Assembly: GCA_039000515.1 (NCBI GenBank)
Contig: JBCFYV010000100.1
Location: 34,894,421 to 34,958,420 of the forward strand
DNA length: 64,000 bases
DNA from: Timema cristinae
Lineage: Eukaryota > Arthropoda > Insecta > Phasmatodea > Timematidae
Direction of reading: 5' to 3'
Shown: positions 54,530 through 64,000 of the stretch, one piece after another
How positions within the stretch are numbered: the stretch's first letter is position 1
Layout: each line of letters starts with the position of its first letter
Translations under genes and position numbers: made by a program
Notes under the pieces: model-generated
Seen by the model: only the letters and a program-made list of their open reading frames with translations
What the model was told of the DNA's origin: nothing
Databases searched by the model: none

Positions 54530-54705
54530 AACCTAGAGTTAGTTTTTTTTTACACATGATGGCTTCAACAGTTCTTTAAATGAGTGTATGAGCATTTTAT
54601 GGGTAACTTTTAAACTAAAGATAAGAAATAATCATCAAATTCCAGGATAACTTTGACAGATATTAAAGAACTGTTGAGATTATTGTGTAAAGAAAAGTTT
54701 AACGC

Positions 54706-56329
54706 TACATAATTAAATTGAAAATGTATGAGCGGGTGAAGTTCCATCCAGGTATCCTCTAGTCCAAATAAATATACATAAATATTTCCTAACGTGTGTG
54801 TGTATGTCTATCTGTCTGTCCTTACACACCATTTAGAAGCCCCTATACCTAGGGCCGTATGCAATAACTTGACCAATAACTAACGTTTATTTGTAATATA
54901 TCTAACTCTCGTTTATTATTATTTATTAAAGACTCACAGTTGTTTATGGAATAAATCATACATCCAACTACATCACATAGTTTTGATTTGAATCACGGCT
55001 TCCACAAAATATGATTTGAGAACCTAAGGACCAATCTACCGGTAGTTCAGAATCTGATATTGTTTGATGTTGGATAGTGTGACAAAATCGTAATTAAAGA
55101 AATCCATGACACCGGGGAGTCTGGAATTTTTTTTTATACTTTGACCTAAAGACTGGCTTTTTAAAGGGTTTTAATTGACCCTTGTGAGTGAATATATAGA
55201 CTAAACATATTTTTTTGAATTCAACCTTTTTTTTAGCTAGTTTTGGTTAGTTAAAAATGTATCAGTCCTTTCCTGGGCTTAAATACAACATACTATGATA
55301 TAATGACTGTATTCAGGACAAAAAATTCTTAACAATCCGAGACAAAATTGGTTTATTGACGGTTTAAAATGTTGCACCTAGAGCAATACAAAATAATTAC
55401 GGTAATTGATTTACCTTAGTTGTAATCACTATCAACTACAGTAAGATAATAGTGAATAACAATAGATAAATATATAATTAATTATAAACACACTTAACAT
55501 TACTGTGTGGATGTGGTAGAAGATGTATTCCCCGGGATGAAGGTCACACATTATGAATAATTTTGAAATTTTAAGAGTGGCCAGTAGTGGCTTAAGTAAA
55601 TAAAATCGTTAACATTTACTAAGCTATATGCAAAAAATTGCAAATCCTAGACAATTGATCGTCCTGAAATTATTTTCCAGGATGCCAGGAATACTTGTGA
55701 AAATTCCGGGATGGTCTCAAATTTCCGGGACGTTTGGTCATCGTAATGTTAGAGATTTTGTCTGAGCTACGTATCTCGATATGTTGGCCTCAAGTCACAC
55801 GTAGTCCTCGGCGGGACCCGATGCGACCTAATTATCGGGGTCCCAAGTTTCTTTCCTCACGTGTGAAAGAGTTGAACGTTCTCATCCCCTCGTCACAACC
55901 CCTTCCATCACGCACTTCTCCAGTTATGACAGGTGCATGCGTGCTTGTCACGCGGTCAGACGGTAATGCCATCTCTATCGGGGTTTCAGCCTTCGCTGGT
56001 CGTTTGGTTACACTCCTTTCCTGACGTTGCGCATTTTTGTTTGCGCGCAGTGACTGAAGCCAAGCGAGAGGGGGGGGGGGGGGGAGTTTTGACCGCACAA
56101 CCTTTGAAATAAATTTGCTGTTAAAGTGCCTTTTACTCTGTGGCTTATCTTAAAATTGATTTTGTGACATATAAATCAGCACCAAGAACTTATATTTAAA
56201 AGTTAACAAAACGAAACGAGCCCATTTTTCATCTTTGATCGTTACCAATAATCTAACCTGGAACCTTGTTACATATAAGTAAATCCATAACCAAAGGAGC
56301 TATAATGTAATAATATTTTATTTAATCCC
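54706..56329. other. Unassigned 1.6-kb stretch
   Basis: AT-rich to about 55.7 kb. 55770-56090 is CpG-richer, with opposing frames of 96 and 88 codons (55734-56098) that I cannot link to any family, and a G run at 56070-56085. Unusual composition but no gene call. Confidence 0.4.
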
Positions 56330-56480
56330 TGTATATTCACACTAATAGGATACTATTAAGTAGAAAGTACCCGTACCTGCGTAGGAGGGAACGTGGGAAA
56401 CCATTTAGAGTGAATAAACGTCAGTATACCCAGCCGGGATTAGAACTATGACCACCCTGTTACCGGCAAACCAGATTAAA
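56330..56480 (-). mobile_element. SINE family B fragment
   Basis: Body complement (GGAGGGAACGTGGGAAACC) and decayed B-box complement (GCCGGGATTAGAAC). Confidence 0.6.
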
Positions 56481-56895
56481 TTAGGTTGATATTCAGACCA
56501 CGTAGGTAATCTTCCACAGGAGACCAATTATTCGATCCTGACCGCGAGCATCACTTAAATTATTTTCACAGACAATTGTTTTTTCATCCTCTCTCCAGGT
56601 GAATGCTTTTTTTTTTTTTTGAAATTCATCCCTTTCTTATTTTTTCTTTATGTGAAATAATACATAATTTACTGAGGTACTGGTGACATTCAAATATAAA
56701 TAATAAATTAAGAATAAGAATATTCGAGTAGACTACTAAAAAATTCGAGTTGAGCTTAGGTATTGAACTCGTCCAGTTCATTCATCGGGTAACGATTGGA
56801 GCTGCATAAATCATGCATGAACTGGACTTTTTTTTTTGTATGGTTCGTGAAATGGTCGTAAATAGTGACTATTTCATGGAGTGGGCAGACGTTTG
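56481..56895. other. Unassigned stretch
   Basis: The right half contains GTCCAGTTCATTCATC and ATGCATGAACTGGAC, a local inverted repeat (about 56771-56827) that may belong to the outer end of the next element. Confidence 0.35.
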
Positions 56896-57469
56896 CTTGA
56901 GTCATGTCGGGATCCCGATCAACTTAAGGTTAACTTAACGTTACTTAACGTAAAGGATCTCCTCGTGTTTTTATATGGAAGCGATTACGATACAGTTAAC
57001 TTAACTTAATAGATGTCCTGAGATAATGACACGACCTCTCTAGTCCCATCCAGAGATGGTCGTATCTTATACAAGGTAAATATACAAGACAGGATATTTA
57101 CAAAAGCAAAAAAATAACTTTAAAAATAACAAATCAGTTTAATGGGAACAAAGCAAAGTATTCACATTCAACAGCTACAGATCACAGTCCAATATTACAT
57201 CACACAGTCCACAAGTAGGACGGGTGAAGATTGCCGTTAGGGCAATCGGAAGGTATATAATAATAAATAGGAACAGCGGCGTGATGAGCCTGCACATAAG
57301 AAGGCAGAGTCTAGCCCTACTTGTAAAATTATTGCTTACTATAAGTAAGTTCTGATTCAGTGTTCTCGGCCAGGTTGTTGGGTGTCGCTGCAGGGCCAAT
57401 GAACCTAAGCCAGACAGGCATACTGGCCCAGGGGTTGAACACCAAATTCAATCTAATACAAATCAACTA

Positions 57470-57875
57470 TTAGACTCGAGTCTTGCCTGACGGCAGAAAC
57501 TTCCACTGGTTGAGAACCAAATGTGGTGCATATTATCAACATATAAATCCTATCAAATACGTGCCGTGCCTGATGGGCAAAACTTCCACTGGTTGAGAAC
57601 CAAATGTGGTGCATATTATCAATATAAATCCTATCAAATACTGCCGCGCCTGATGGGCAGAACTTCCACTGGTTGAGAACAAATGTGGTGCATATTATCA
57701 ACATATAAATCCTATCAAACACGTGCCGTGCCTGATTGGCAGAACTTCCACTGGTTGAGAACCAAATGTGGAACATATTATTAAAAAAATAATTAAACGC
57801 TTGCCGTGCCTGATGGGGAGAAACTTCAACTGGTTGAGAACCAAATGTGGAACATATAATCAACATACAAAAACT
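57470..57875 (-). repeat. Minisatellite of about 86 bp, 4.7 copies
   Basis: Each unit contains CTTCCACTGGTTGAGAACC, AAATGTGGTGCATATTATC and CATATAAATCCTATCAAA with GCCGTGCCTGATGGGC. CTTCCACTGGTTGAGAAC starts near 57500, 57586, 57662, 57747 and (as CTTCAACTGG) 57825. The 137-codon minus frame exists only because the array lacks stops, and its peptide changes frame from unit to unit, so it is not a protein gene. Confidence 0.93.
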
Positions 57876-58329
57876 ATTTAAATTGGTTAAGACGGCCTAG
57901 CCTCGAACTGACTGAAGAGCCCCTTCCCCTTCTAGACGCACCGCTGACTAAACATGGTCTATCGGGCTGGTATGTGGGAACATTCCCACCTTGAAATGCG
58001 GGTCCTAAGGACCACGCAGAAACAAACATTCACTGAATGGCCCCAATATAGTAGAAAGCCATCCAGTCCTTTAAAAAATTAACCCAAATCACGTTAGGCG
58101 AGAGATAGAAATTCCTCTCGGCTAAACACAACTACTCCTAAACTACTATCAGGCGTATGGGCCGCCTATTCTTCACGGAGAGAAATAATCGAATTGTACC
58201 CTAAATCTTCCTACGGTCTGTTTGGTCTCGCGGCAACATCGAGAAGTCAATGGTGCTGGGGCGCTGGCTTGGTAAATAGAAGTAAAAGAGTCCTGATGTA
58301 CGTACAAGCGTAGAACCATGTGATAAACA

Positions 58330-58592
58330 AATTAGAGAGCTCCTTTCTCCGGCGAGCCGTGGAGTTTTATAGCGGTTGATCGAAGAGCATCATGGAAAAG
58401 AAAGAAGGGGGGAACCATCCCTCTAGCTTGGGCCGGTGACGTCACCCATGCCAACCAAGGCTCTGACGGTCTGTCAGTTGATTTGATAGCTTCAAAGAGT
58501 CAAGTGCAGTGAAGGTAGAATCATGAGGGCGGTGAACCCATCCAATGGCGCTGTTCATGCTCCCCGAAGTATCAGAGGCGAGGTATGTAACA
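58330..58592 (-). promoter_or_regulatory. Possible LTR-like promoter block
   Basis: On the minus strand this starts with TGTTACATACCTCGCC at 58592, a common style for gypsy/BEL LTR starts. It continues with a CRE palindrome TGACGTCA (58437-58444), then TATAAAA (58371-58365) and, 25-35 bases on, TCGCCGGAGAAAGG. The order would fit an LTR U3-R unit. The other LTR end was not found, so this may equally be the element's own promoter. Confidence 0.35.
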
Positions 58593-58885
58593 AATGAAGA
58601 ATTATATATCAATGGTCTAGCATAAATATATATTATTAGGAAACTTAAAAAAAAACTTTTAATGATAAATATTTATTATATTGATAGAAAACAGTAAACA
58701 TTCACAAATCATCACTTTACAAATAGTACAAATATAGTATCATACTCGAGAATGCATATGTTTGACTCAAGTTGTTAAGTTAAGTGAATCGTGATGACAC
58801 ATCTGTTTTCTTAAGTTAAGTGATCCTTACGTTAAGTTAAAGTTAAGGTGGTCGTGAACCCGGCATCATGAACTGGGTAAATTCA

Positions 58886-59209
58886 CGAATAGTGTGTAAC
58901 ATACACAATACATTGTATGTGCCGGGCTTACATCATATGAGCGTCGATGAAGGCAGCCAGGTATGAAATATTCATGAAAAATAATCTCTTTCATACTCAG
59001 CTGACATGTTATGACTACTGGACACGTATCAATCGCCTTGTTATGAACCGCTAAGTTGACAATCGTGACTTCTTTGTTACGTCTTAGTAATCACTAAACT
59101 GGCGGTTGTTCTCGACAAGCGAGTAACCATACCTGTGACCAGAACTACCCCCACCCCCTCCCCCTCTAAAACGTTACACTCTTTAGATAATACCGATTGT
59201 TAAGGCCGG
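58886..59209. other. Unassigned stretch
   Basis: TTCACGAATAGTGTGTAAC at 58891 resembles an end of the 16964 element. No partner end is seen. Confidence 0.35.
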
Positions 59210-59213
59210 TGAC

Positions 59214-59452
59214 GGACTGACGTTTTGGTCGTGAATTGGTCACTGCACCACGACAAGATCGCTCTAATGTATTGCATTGTTTTATATGAAAGAAATCACT
59301 ATGCTCAAGAAATGCTCACATCGACGTTTTCAAATCTGTCGTGGCGTTCGTGTCACTAGTCTAACCCCTCTGATAAGAAACAATGCTATACATTAGTGAC
59401 CTGGTCGTGGAGTTTGTGCCACAGCGACCAAAACTTTAGTCTGTCACCGGCC
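59214..59452. mobile_element. Foldback MITE with GGCCGGTGAC ends
   Basis: GGCCGGTGACGGACTGACG, then TTTTGGTCG, at the left matches the reverse complement of the right end (GGCCGGTGACAGACTAAAG, then TTTTGGTCG). A second pairing further in involves GGTCACT and CCACGAC words. TAA precedes and TAG follows, near a 3-bp TWA duplication as in PIF/Harbinger. No open frame. Confidence 0.85.
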
Positions 59453-59462
59453 TAGAGTGTTA

Positions 59463-59650
59463 ACGTTGGGTTTGAAGAGTACGCCAGAAAAGGAAAGTGT
59501 TTTTTGCAATTTTGTATAGCAAAACTTTTATTTTGTTCCAAATAAATAAACTATTTCTCTAGTAGAAACAGAAAGTTTAATTTTCATCACATGGTGACCT
59601 CACCAGTTCTTGAATATCTGTCAAAGGTCTCTTAGAATTTAATCCCGCTA
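59463..59650 (+). repeat. Repeat D copy
   Basis: AGTACGCCAGAAAAGGAAAG, TTTATTTTGTTCCAAATAAA, CATCACATGGTGACCTCACC, CTTGAATATCTGTCAAAGG. The most complete linear copy. Confidence 0.65.
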
Positions 59651-60525
59651 TGCAAGTTTAGGGAAGCGTGGAAAAAGTGTGGATGGATTAAGTAAGTACA
59701 GAGTTTTTTTTTAGCTATCTGCGCCTTTCTTCCCTACCTCATAAAGGGAAGGGCGCGAGTATAAATGCATGTGGTATGTATGTATCATAACCTCTTAAAC
59801 CGTCTAACATTTGTGGATACAGACACAGAAATTGTGATATCCACTTTTTTGGGGGGGTTTGGAGGCACATAAAACGTAAAGCTTCACTAAAATCTTGAGA
59901 TTGAAAATTTTCAGGATTACAATACTTTCTCTTTATATGAGAAAATAAAAACAAATTTAATAATAGAAGATTAGGGGTCTAAATTTAATTCATGTAGCCC
60001 TGACTCATATTGGACCGAATCAAGAATTAAAAATTACTTCATAAAATGTATATCTATAGTCTACAAAATACCTATCTGAAGATTTCATGTGTTAATAATT
60101 CAGGTGCGGGGGCCTTAAAATATACATTAAAAACATATATATTAGTTGAGCAAATTGTATTTTTAGAAATTCATTCCGCCTGACTATTTAAGGTGAGTTG
60201 CCATTTTCATGGCTTATTTGTGTGGGAGAATGGAGTAATTAAGTTATCAACTCGTGGCTTGAGGCTAGCTTAGTAAGCGTAGCTTCAATTTCTCTTTTAC
60301 AGGTCTTAAAATAAATGGGGCAATTATGATCGAAGTTCTTGCCTGCATCATCAGATAAAATTATCAATTCTGCGATACTAATATTTTAAAATGAATAATT
60401 GTTAAAACTGGGTCCGTGTTTCAAACTTGAAGATAAAAATGATGCATTCAGAAATAAACGTTTAATTTATTTAATATTCCTTTTAGCCAAACTTTAAAAG
60501 ATTTTAGATTAATGATCCTTGAAAT
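59651..60525. other. Unassigned stretch
   Basis: A 71-codon minus frame at 59739-59954 is unsupported. AT-rich. Confidence 0.4.
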
Positions 60526-60529
60526 TTTT

Positions 60530-60630
60530 TTTAAAATGACACCTATACACGGGAATTGAACCCTACTATTGGCACGCTAAGCCACAGGCCCCGTATTTTA
60601 TTTCAGTATCAAGGTGTCATTTTTAAATAT
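60530..60630. mobile_element. Collapsed tRNA-armed foldback
   Basis: TTAAAATGACACCTATACACGG, written in two parts as TTAAAATGACACC and TATACACGGGAATTGAACC, matches the outside-to-inside order of the 30780 arm, with GGCACGCTAAGCCACAGG as a decayed anticodon region. The right side ends AAGGTGTCATTTTTAA, mirroring the start. It looks like the same kind of element with almost no interior. Confidence 0.55.
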
Positions 60631-60942
60631 ATCTAAATATGACTGAGTGACTGTTGATTACCGTAATTATAATCATTCATTCTCCAATCTTCGCCTTTCA
60701 TGTATACTTAATTGTATAACGTTGCTTTATTCTAACCAATCTTTGCCTAAATCATACAATTTTGTGTCAGATTAAGGTCATTTGACATTAAATTTTACCA
60801 CACAATCTTAACAACTATATAGTTATAAGCTAAAAATAGTGATTCGATTATTGCATGCACAGTCCACGAGTTAAAAGGGGTCAAACTCACTATTCTTTGC
60901 TTTTCATCTGCCATTGTTAAGGCAAAATATTATATATATATG
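60631..60942. other. Unassigned stretch
   Basis: Nothing recognised. Confidence 0.4.
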
Positions 60943-61127
60943 TACAGTAGCCCATGGCTTCTTTGGTGCTGACTGACGGCTCACAGCTGACAGCTGATGG
61001 CTTTGAAAATTTACTAGACCAAATTATGTATCCCTACGCCGAACCATATGATCTGCAAAAACATGTGTTAAACAGCTGCGAGCCGTGAGCTGTCAGTCAG
61101 CACCAAAAAAGCCATGGGACTACTGTA
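60943..61127 (+). mobile_element. TA MITE G, copy 4
   Basis: Body 60945-61125 between TA dinucleotides, with ends CAGTAGCCCATGGCTTC and AAAGCCATGGGACTACTG. Lacks the central TATATACC palindrome. The left flank is a TA microsatellite. Confidence 0.9.
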
Positions 61128-61160
61128 TATATATATTATATATATATATATATATATTTG

Positions 61161-61424
61161 GGTGACCTGGCGGTCTAGGGGTAAGGTGTCAGATTTCTGT
61201 GCTGGCGGCCGGGGTTCAAACCTCGGTCCGGCACAGATTTATCTGATTACCAAACCTTCCCTCACCTCTGACAAGACATCTTGTGAATGTGGGGAATGCC
61301 AGGCCTCCACCGTGGTTCGGATTCCACGTTAAACTGTAGGTCCTCCATTTCATCTCACAATCACCCTACCATTACACATTAGCGTAAGTGCGTATAGCCC
61401 GAACGGTTAGTAAGACGCGGTGCA

Positions 61425-61458
<34 letters not shown>
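61161..61458 (+). mobile_element. SINE family A, full-length copy
   Basis: GGTGACCTGGCGGTCTAGGG head, B box GGGGTTCAAACCTCGG, middle segment, and tail core GAACGGTTAGTAAGACGCGG with about twelve AAT. Inserted in a TA microsatellite, so a target duplication cannot be told from the repeat. Confidence 0.92.
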
Positions 61459-61559
61459 TATATATTATATAGATATATATGAATGATATTGTGATTGAGT
61501 GACACAACGAAAGGTATGAGTTTTTTTGTGATGAATAACTAAACAAGCAAACTAGAAGC

Positions 61560-61830
61560 GCTGACATGAAAGAGAGGTGTCGACAAGCCATAGGGGAAAC
61601 CAGTCCTAACGCGGGTTTAAAGAGCAGGGGTCCGTGACCCCTCGTGGCTGGTTGATTATGGAAGATCTAGATAGGAGGTCGCGCTGCTGGTCATGAGGCC
61701 ACGGGGGCTAAGTCGTTGGGTACACCAAGTACCAGTCGGGGCTGCCGCTTGAGTCCAGGAAGCCAGGTTTGACGTCCGTGCAGGGACCGCCTAGCTGTCA
61801 GCCAGGCCGTTGGTAAAACCTATACCACCT
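61560..61830. other. GC-rich block of unknown type
   Basis: About 270 bp, well above local GC (GTCGGGGCTGCCGCTTGAGTC-type sequence; CAGGGACCGCCTAGCTGTC). Its style recalls the 5' untranslated region of some non-LTR retrotransposons, but no reverse transcriptase remnant follows. Unresolved. Confidence 0.35.
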
Positions 61831-62117
61831 CGTTAAGTCACTCGCTTCTCTATAACCACTAAGTTATTTATTTTAACTTTATTCTAACATCACATTTGTA
61901 GTAAAATGGTAGTATTAATAAACCTTTGAGAGCCCAAGACTAACGTCAATCACGAATCCCCCAACAAGTGTGTATATCAGTACCCCGTTGTGGTGACAGG
62001 TTGGAATTTAGTATAACTAGTAATGCATATGAGGTATACACAATGAAATAGGTTTAAGAAAATTAATCTCTATTGTATAAGCAGGTTGAAAGTGGTAAAA
62101 TGACCTATTTTAAAATC

Positions 62118-62420
62118 ATACAAGGTGGTGCAGAAAGTGTTGACACATTTAATAACAATAGATCTTTAATATCTTTACTTATTAATGTTTCAAATTAAAC
62201 TTAACGACAAAAGATGGATATTTTCTTACATACCATTAACTTATACTTTTTTTTATATAATACTTGACTTATTGATTTAAAAAAACTGTCCTTAATACGA
62301 CCTCCATTATTTTCCCGACAGGTGTTGTTGTGCGCTTCTAGAAACTTGACGTGGCTTTGTGCAATGTCTCTTGTTGAATTGTTTAACTTTCATCACAATT
62401 ATTTGAGTTCCTTTTGCTGC
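62118..62420 (-). pseudogene. Transposase C-terminal remnant
   Basis: Minus-strand frame ending at a TAA at 62271-62269 reads ...IAQSHVKFLEAHNNTCRE, NNGGRIKDSFLNQ. The C/N-x-x-NGG-H/R pattern near the stop resembles the C terminus of mariner-related DDE transposases widespread in arthropods (the QQDGATAHT group). Upstream the frame has three stops. Beyond the stop, GGTGGTGCAGAAAGTGTTG at 62123 has the look of such an element's terminal repeat. Assignment is by motif memory. Confidence 0.45.
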
Positions 62421-63264
62421 AATTCTTTACTAACACGGTAGAAAATAAGATGTTTTTTTTAGCAACCTTGTAGGCAGTAACGGGGATTGCAAGGTTAATA
62501 ACCTGCTAGCCTGGTATTAAGGAATATTGTAAGACTCGCCGTCTGTACAACATTAGCTTCCTAAACGATGTTAAGGGTGGTGGTTTTCTTTAATTGTATG
62601 GGACCGCTAAAGATCCGGCGGACAGTTTGGATACTTCGTCCATGCTGGGTTACGAGGACCAATGGGAGTGTTTTCCTGATATTTAAAAACAAATATATCA
62701 GTTGAGTCGATTAGGAGAATTGTTACTCTTCTCTCGCCAAGGACGCTCCCGGGTCAACCCTTGGGTGTGTTTGCCACATCGGGTATTCCCCGTGGGTCGA
62801 ATTATTAGAGTAGAAAAACGGCATGATAATAAATAGTAATTATATTTTATCGCGGTTAAAGCAATTAAAATTGTGAATTTATCTTGATATCTGTTGACGT
62901 CCACTCTCACACTAACCAAGACACGTGACGTGTATCAAGTGAAATATTAGAAGCCAACCAATAAAAATGTAATTTTATGTATATTATTTCGTTAGTTAAT
63001 CTAAACACATTGTCTAAAGAATTGGTGCATGTGAATAGTAAATAAGAATTTAAATAAATTAAGTTTTTATTATTTTAACCAACAACGCCGCCACTATACG
63101 ATCACTACAAAACAAAAGATTGGACAAATAAACATCCATTCCGTGTCGACTTCATTTCATTTGCGAAGCCATCACGGTCATACACAGGCTGGCCACGAAA
63201 GAGTGTGTGTTAGCCGAGGTACGTTTATGCGCGTATCACTTTCTAAACCCCAGTACTAAAACGT
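62421..63264. other. Unassigned stretch between transposase fragments
   Basis: No coding remnant that I can recognise on either strand. A minus frame at 62698-62919 has no features. Confidence 0.4.
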
Positions 63265-63270
63265 AAGAGA

Positions 63271-63487
63271 ATGGATACCAACAACATGTGGTTACATCGA
63301 GATGAGGCAACGGCCCACACATCCCAAACATCAATAGAGGTGATTTGCGAAATGTTTCACGATTTGGGGACATCACCTGGTCACCACATTCACCGGACTT
63401 AATATCTTCAGACTTTCTCTTGTGGGTTTTGTTAATGAGTCATGTTTACATGACTCGCCCAAGAAAACAATTCAAGGGACTTAAATA
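63271..63487 (+). pseudogene. DDE transposase fragment, frameshifted
   Basis: From 63271 the frame reads M-D-T-N-N-M-W-L-HRDEATAHTSQTSIEVIC, then EMFHDLG. This matches the conserved QQDGATAHT block that carries the second catalytic Asp in arthropod mariner-like transposases. A frameshift at about 63370-63378 is followed by WSPHSPDLISSDFLLWV, the block with the third catalytic Asp (usually WPPRSPDLTPxDFFLWG), and then VYMTRPRKQFKGLK. The first Asp and the DNA-binding region are missing. Broken, not functional. Confidence 0.75.
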
Positions 63488-63498
63488 ATTGTGGTATC

Positions 63499-63600
63499 CG
63501 CTTCGGTGACCTTATAGTCTAAGGGGATATTATCGTAATAAACTAGATTACCGAAGACTAGGAAATCTGGGTTCGATCTCGGTCGGGTGTATTGTGCCTA
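63499..63600 (+). mobile_element. SINE family B, 3'-truncated
   Basis: CGCTTCGGTGACCTTATAG head, B-box-like TGGGTTCGATCTCGG, then GTCGGGTGTATTG. The body ends early, and its first part is repeated in decayed form at 63849. Confidence 0.7.
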
Positions 63601-63706
63601 GTTCTTAAGTTCACTTTTTTCTTCTAACACATGTAATACTTCATCTCTCCCCCTAGAACCTTGCCCCACCTACTCCCTAAAAATTAGGTTGGGAAATTAC
63701 CATATA
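63500..63706 (+). repeat. Direct duplication, unit 1
   Basis: Two blocks recur about 300-350 bp downstream: TTCGGTGACC..AGGGGATATT (63503) at 63850, and CCACCTACTCCCTAAAAATT (63666) at 63960. The second block matches over about 50 bp. Confidence 0.75.
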
Positions 63707-63846
63707 GTGTCCTATAACTTTCAAATAGTACTATTTTAACAAGCACCCATTGCATGATTCCCCTACTAGTCAATTTTTATGAAAATAAAATGGTATTCCT
63801 TTATGCTTCAATCAAAATTTTCTGAAAAAAAAATTAGTTTAAAATT

Positions 63847-64000
63847 TTCTTCGGTGACTATATTAGGGGATATTTGTAATAAAAAATATTACGGCTAGAA
63901 TCTAGGGTGCCGTCGTAGGCAGTCTTTTATTTTTCTTTTGTCATACTAAGAACCTTGCCCCCACCTACTCCCTAAAAATTAGGTTGGGTAATTACCATAT
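63847..64000 (+). repeat. Direct duplication, unit 2, running off the window
   Basis: Holds the TTCGGTGACTATATTAGGGG and AGAACCTTGCCCCCACCTAC blocks. The SINE part is shortened. The last 50 bases to the window edge match 63652-63706 almost exactly, so the repeat probably continues beyond. Confidence 0.75.

Larger units (their letters stand above)
53940..54705 (+). repeat. Repeat D copy split by two SINEs
   Basis: The left part (GGATACGCTAGAAAAGG to AATATTGCTTGTGTATA, 53960-54028) and the right part (ACACATGATGGCTTCAACAG, 54549 on) align with the order of blocks at 59465-59650. The right part continues into an inverted copy (TTTGACAGATATTAAAGAAC, then TGTTGAG, about 54652), giving a hairpin. 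Confidence 0.6.
56900..58885. mobile_element. ~2-kb TIR element with AACTTAACG arms
   Basis: The left arm (56900-57010: GTCGGGATCCCGATC, AACTTAAGGTTAACTTAACG, ACGTAAAGGATC, ACAGTTAACTTAACTTAA) pairs in reverse with the right arm (58770-58885: GTTAAGTTAAGTG, GATCCTTACGTTAAG, TTAAAGTTAAGG, ACCCGGCATCATG). Arms are about 110 bp and imperfect. Inside lie an 86-bp minisatellite and a CpG-richer minus-strand promoter-like block, but no transposase. Outer limits and target duplication are not resolved. The superfamily is unknown. Confidence 0.65.

Noticed and set aside
55734..56098. Opposing 96- and 88-codon frames in a CpG-richer segment
   Set aside because: Overlapping long frames on both strands are expected where CpG content is high. 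No domain seen.
57453..57866. 137-codon minus-strand frame, the longest in the window
   Set aside because: It lies entirely in the 86-bp minisatellite. The repeated peptide appears in shifting frames because 86 is not a multiple of three.
56903..58592. Complete LTR retrotransposon on the minus strand
   Set aside because: No second LTR, primer-binding site or gag/pol remnant was found. Only an LTR-like start and promoter order are present.
63497..63600. tRNA gene
   Set aside because: The B box is good but the stems do not pair, and the sequence aligns with family B SINE heads.

Overview
The window looks like intergenic or intronic DNA from a metazoan nuclear genome, most likely an arthropod. 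It is AT-rich, with long A/T runs and microsatellites. I found no intact protein-coding gene, no rRNA and no CRISPR array. The arthropod suggestion rests on three things: terminal motifs around 35.4, 35.8-36.06 and 37.65-38.02 kb that I recognise from arthropod interspersed repeats, a decayed DDE transposase of a type common in arthropods (62.1-63.5 kb), and a short TTAGG-like tract (21.6 kb). The species cannot be named from sequence alone. Most open reading frames of 60-137 codons here are by-products of repeats.

The dominant content is tRNA-derived SINEs. Family A (15 copies or fragments) has a tRNA-like head with A and B boxes, a middle segment of about 130 bp and an (AAT)n tail. Family B (about 40 copies) has a Leu/Ser-tRNA-like head (B box near GGTTCGAATC) in several subfamilies. 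A and B have unrelated heads but share nearly the same 3' end (CCCGAACGGGTAGTAAGACG, then a GGTGCTAA motif and AAT or A repeats), as expected if one LINE machinery copies both. Family C (two copies and a head fragment) ends in (AAAT)n. Several copies keep clear target-site duplications.

The second layer is non-autonomous DNA transposons with terminal inverted repeats (TIRs): a TA-flanked MITE in four copies (40.3, 43.6, 44.8, 60.9 kb); a hAT-like element with a perfect 8-bp duplication (44.24-45.08 kb) that carries one of those MITEs inside it; a TTAA-flanked element (41.05-41.58 kb); long-armed foldbacks (16.96-17.72, 21.38-21.90, 59.21-59.45 kb); a CTAAAGG-ended element inside a SINE (0.78-1.11 kb); a two-copy element in inverted orientation (21.0 and 23.5 kb); a pogo-like remnant (8.6 kb); and a roughly 2-kb TIR element (56.9-58.9 kb) holding an 86-bp minisatellite. 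An odd group has inverted arms made of tRNA-like sequences (30.8/31.3 kb and 60.5 kb).

By region: 0-11 kb is SINE-dense with two copies of an unclassified 260-bp repeat. 11-17 kb is mostly unassigned AT-rich DNA with two minisatellites. 17-32 kb is SINE-dense, with a GC-richer promoter-like patch at 19.2-20.0 kb carrying repeated CGCATGCGC motifs. 32-39 kb is mostly unassigned, with arthropod repeats and a processed-transcript-like poly(A) end. 39-55 kb holds nested SINEs and MITEs that give a relative insertion order. 55-64 kb holds the 2-kb TIR element, more MITEs and the transposase remnants. Nothing here forms a pathway; the window is a record of retroposition and transposition.
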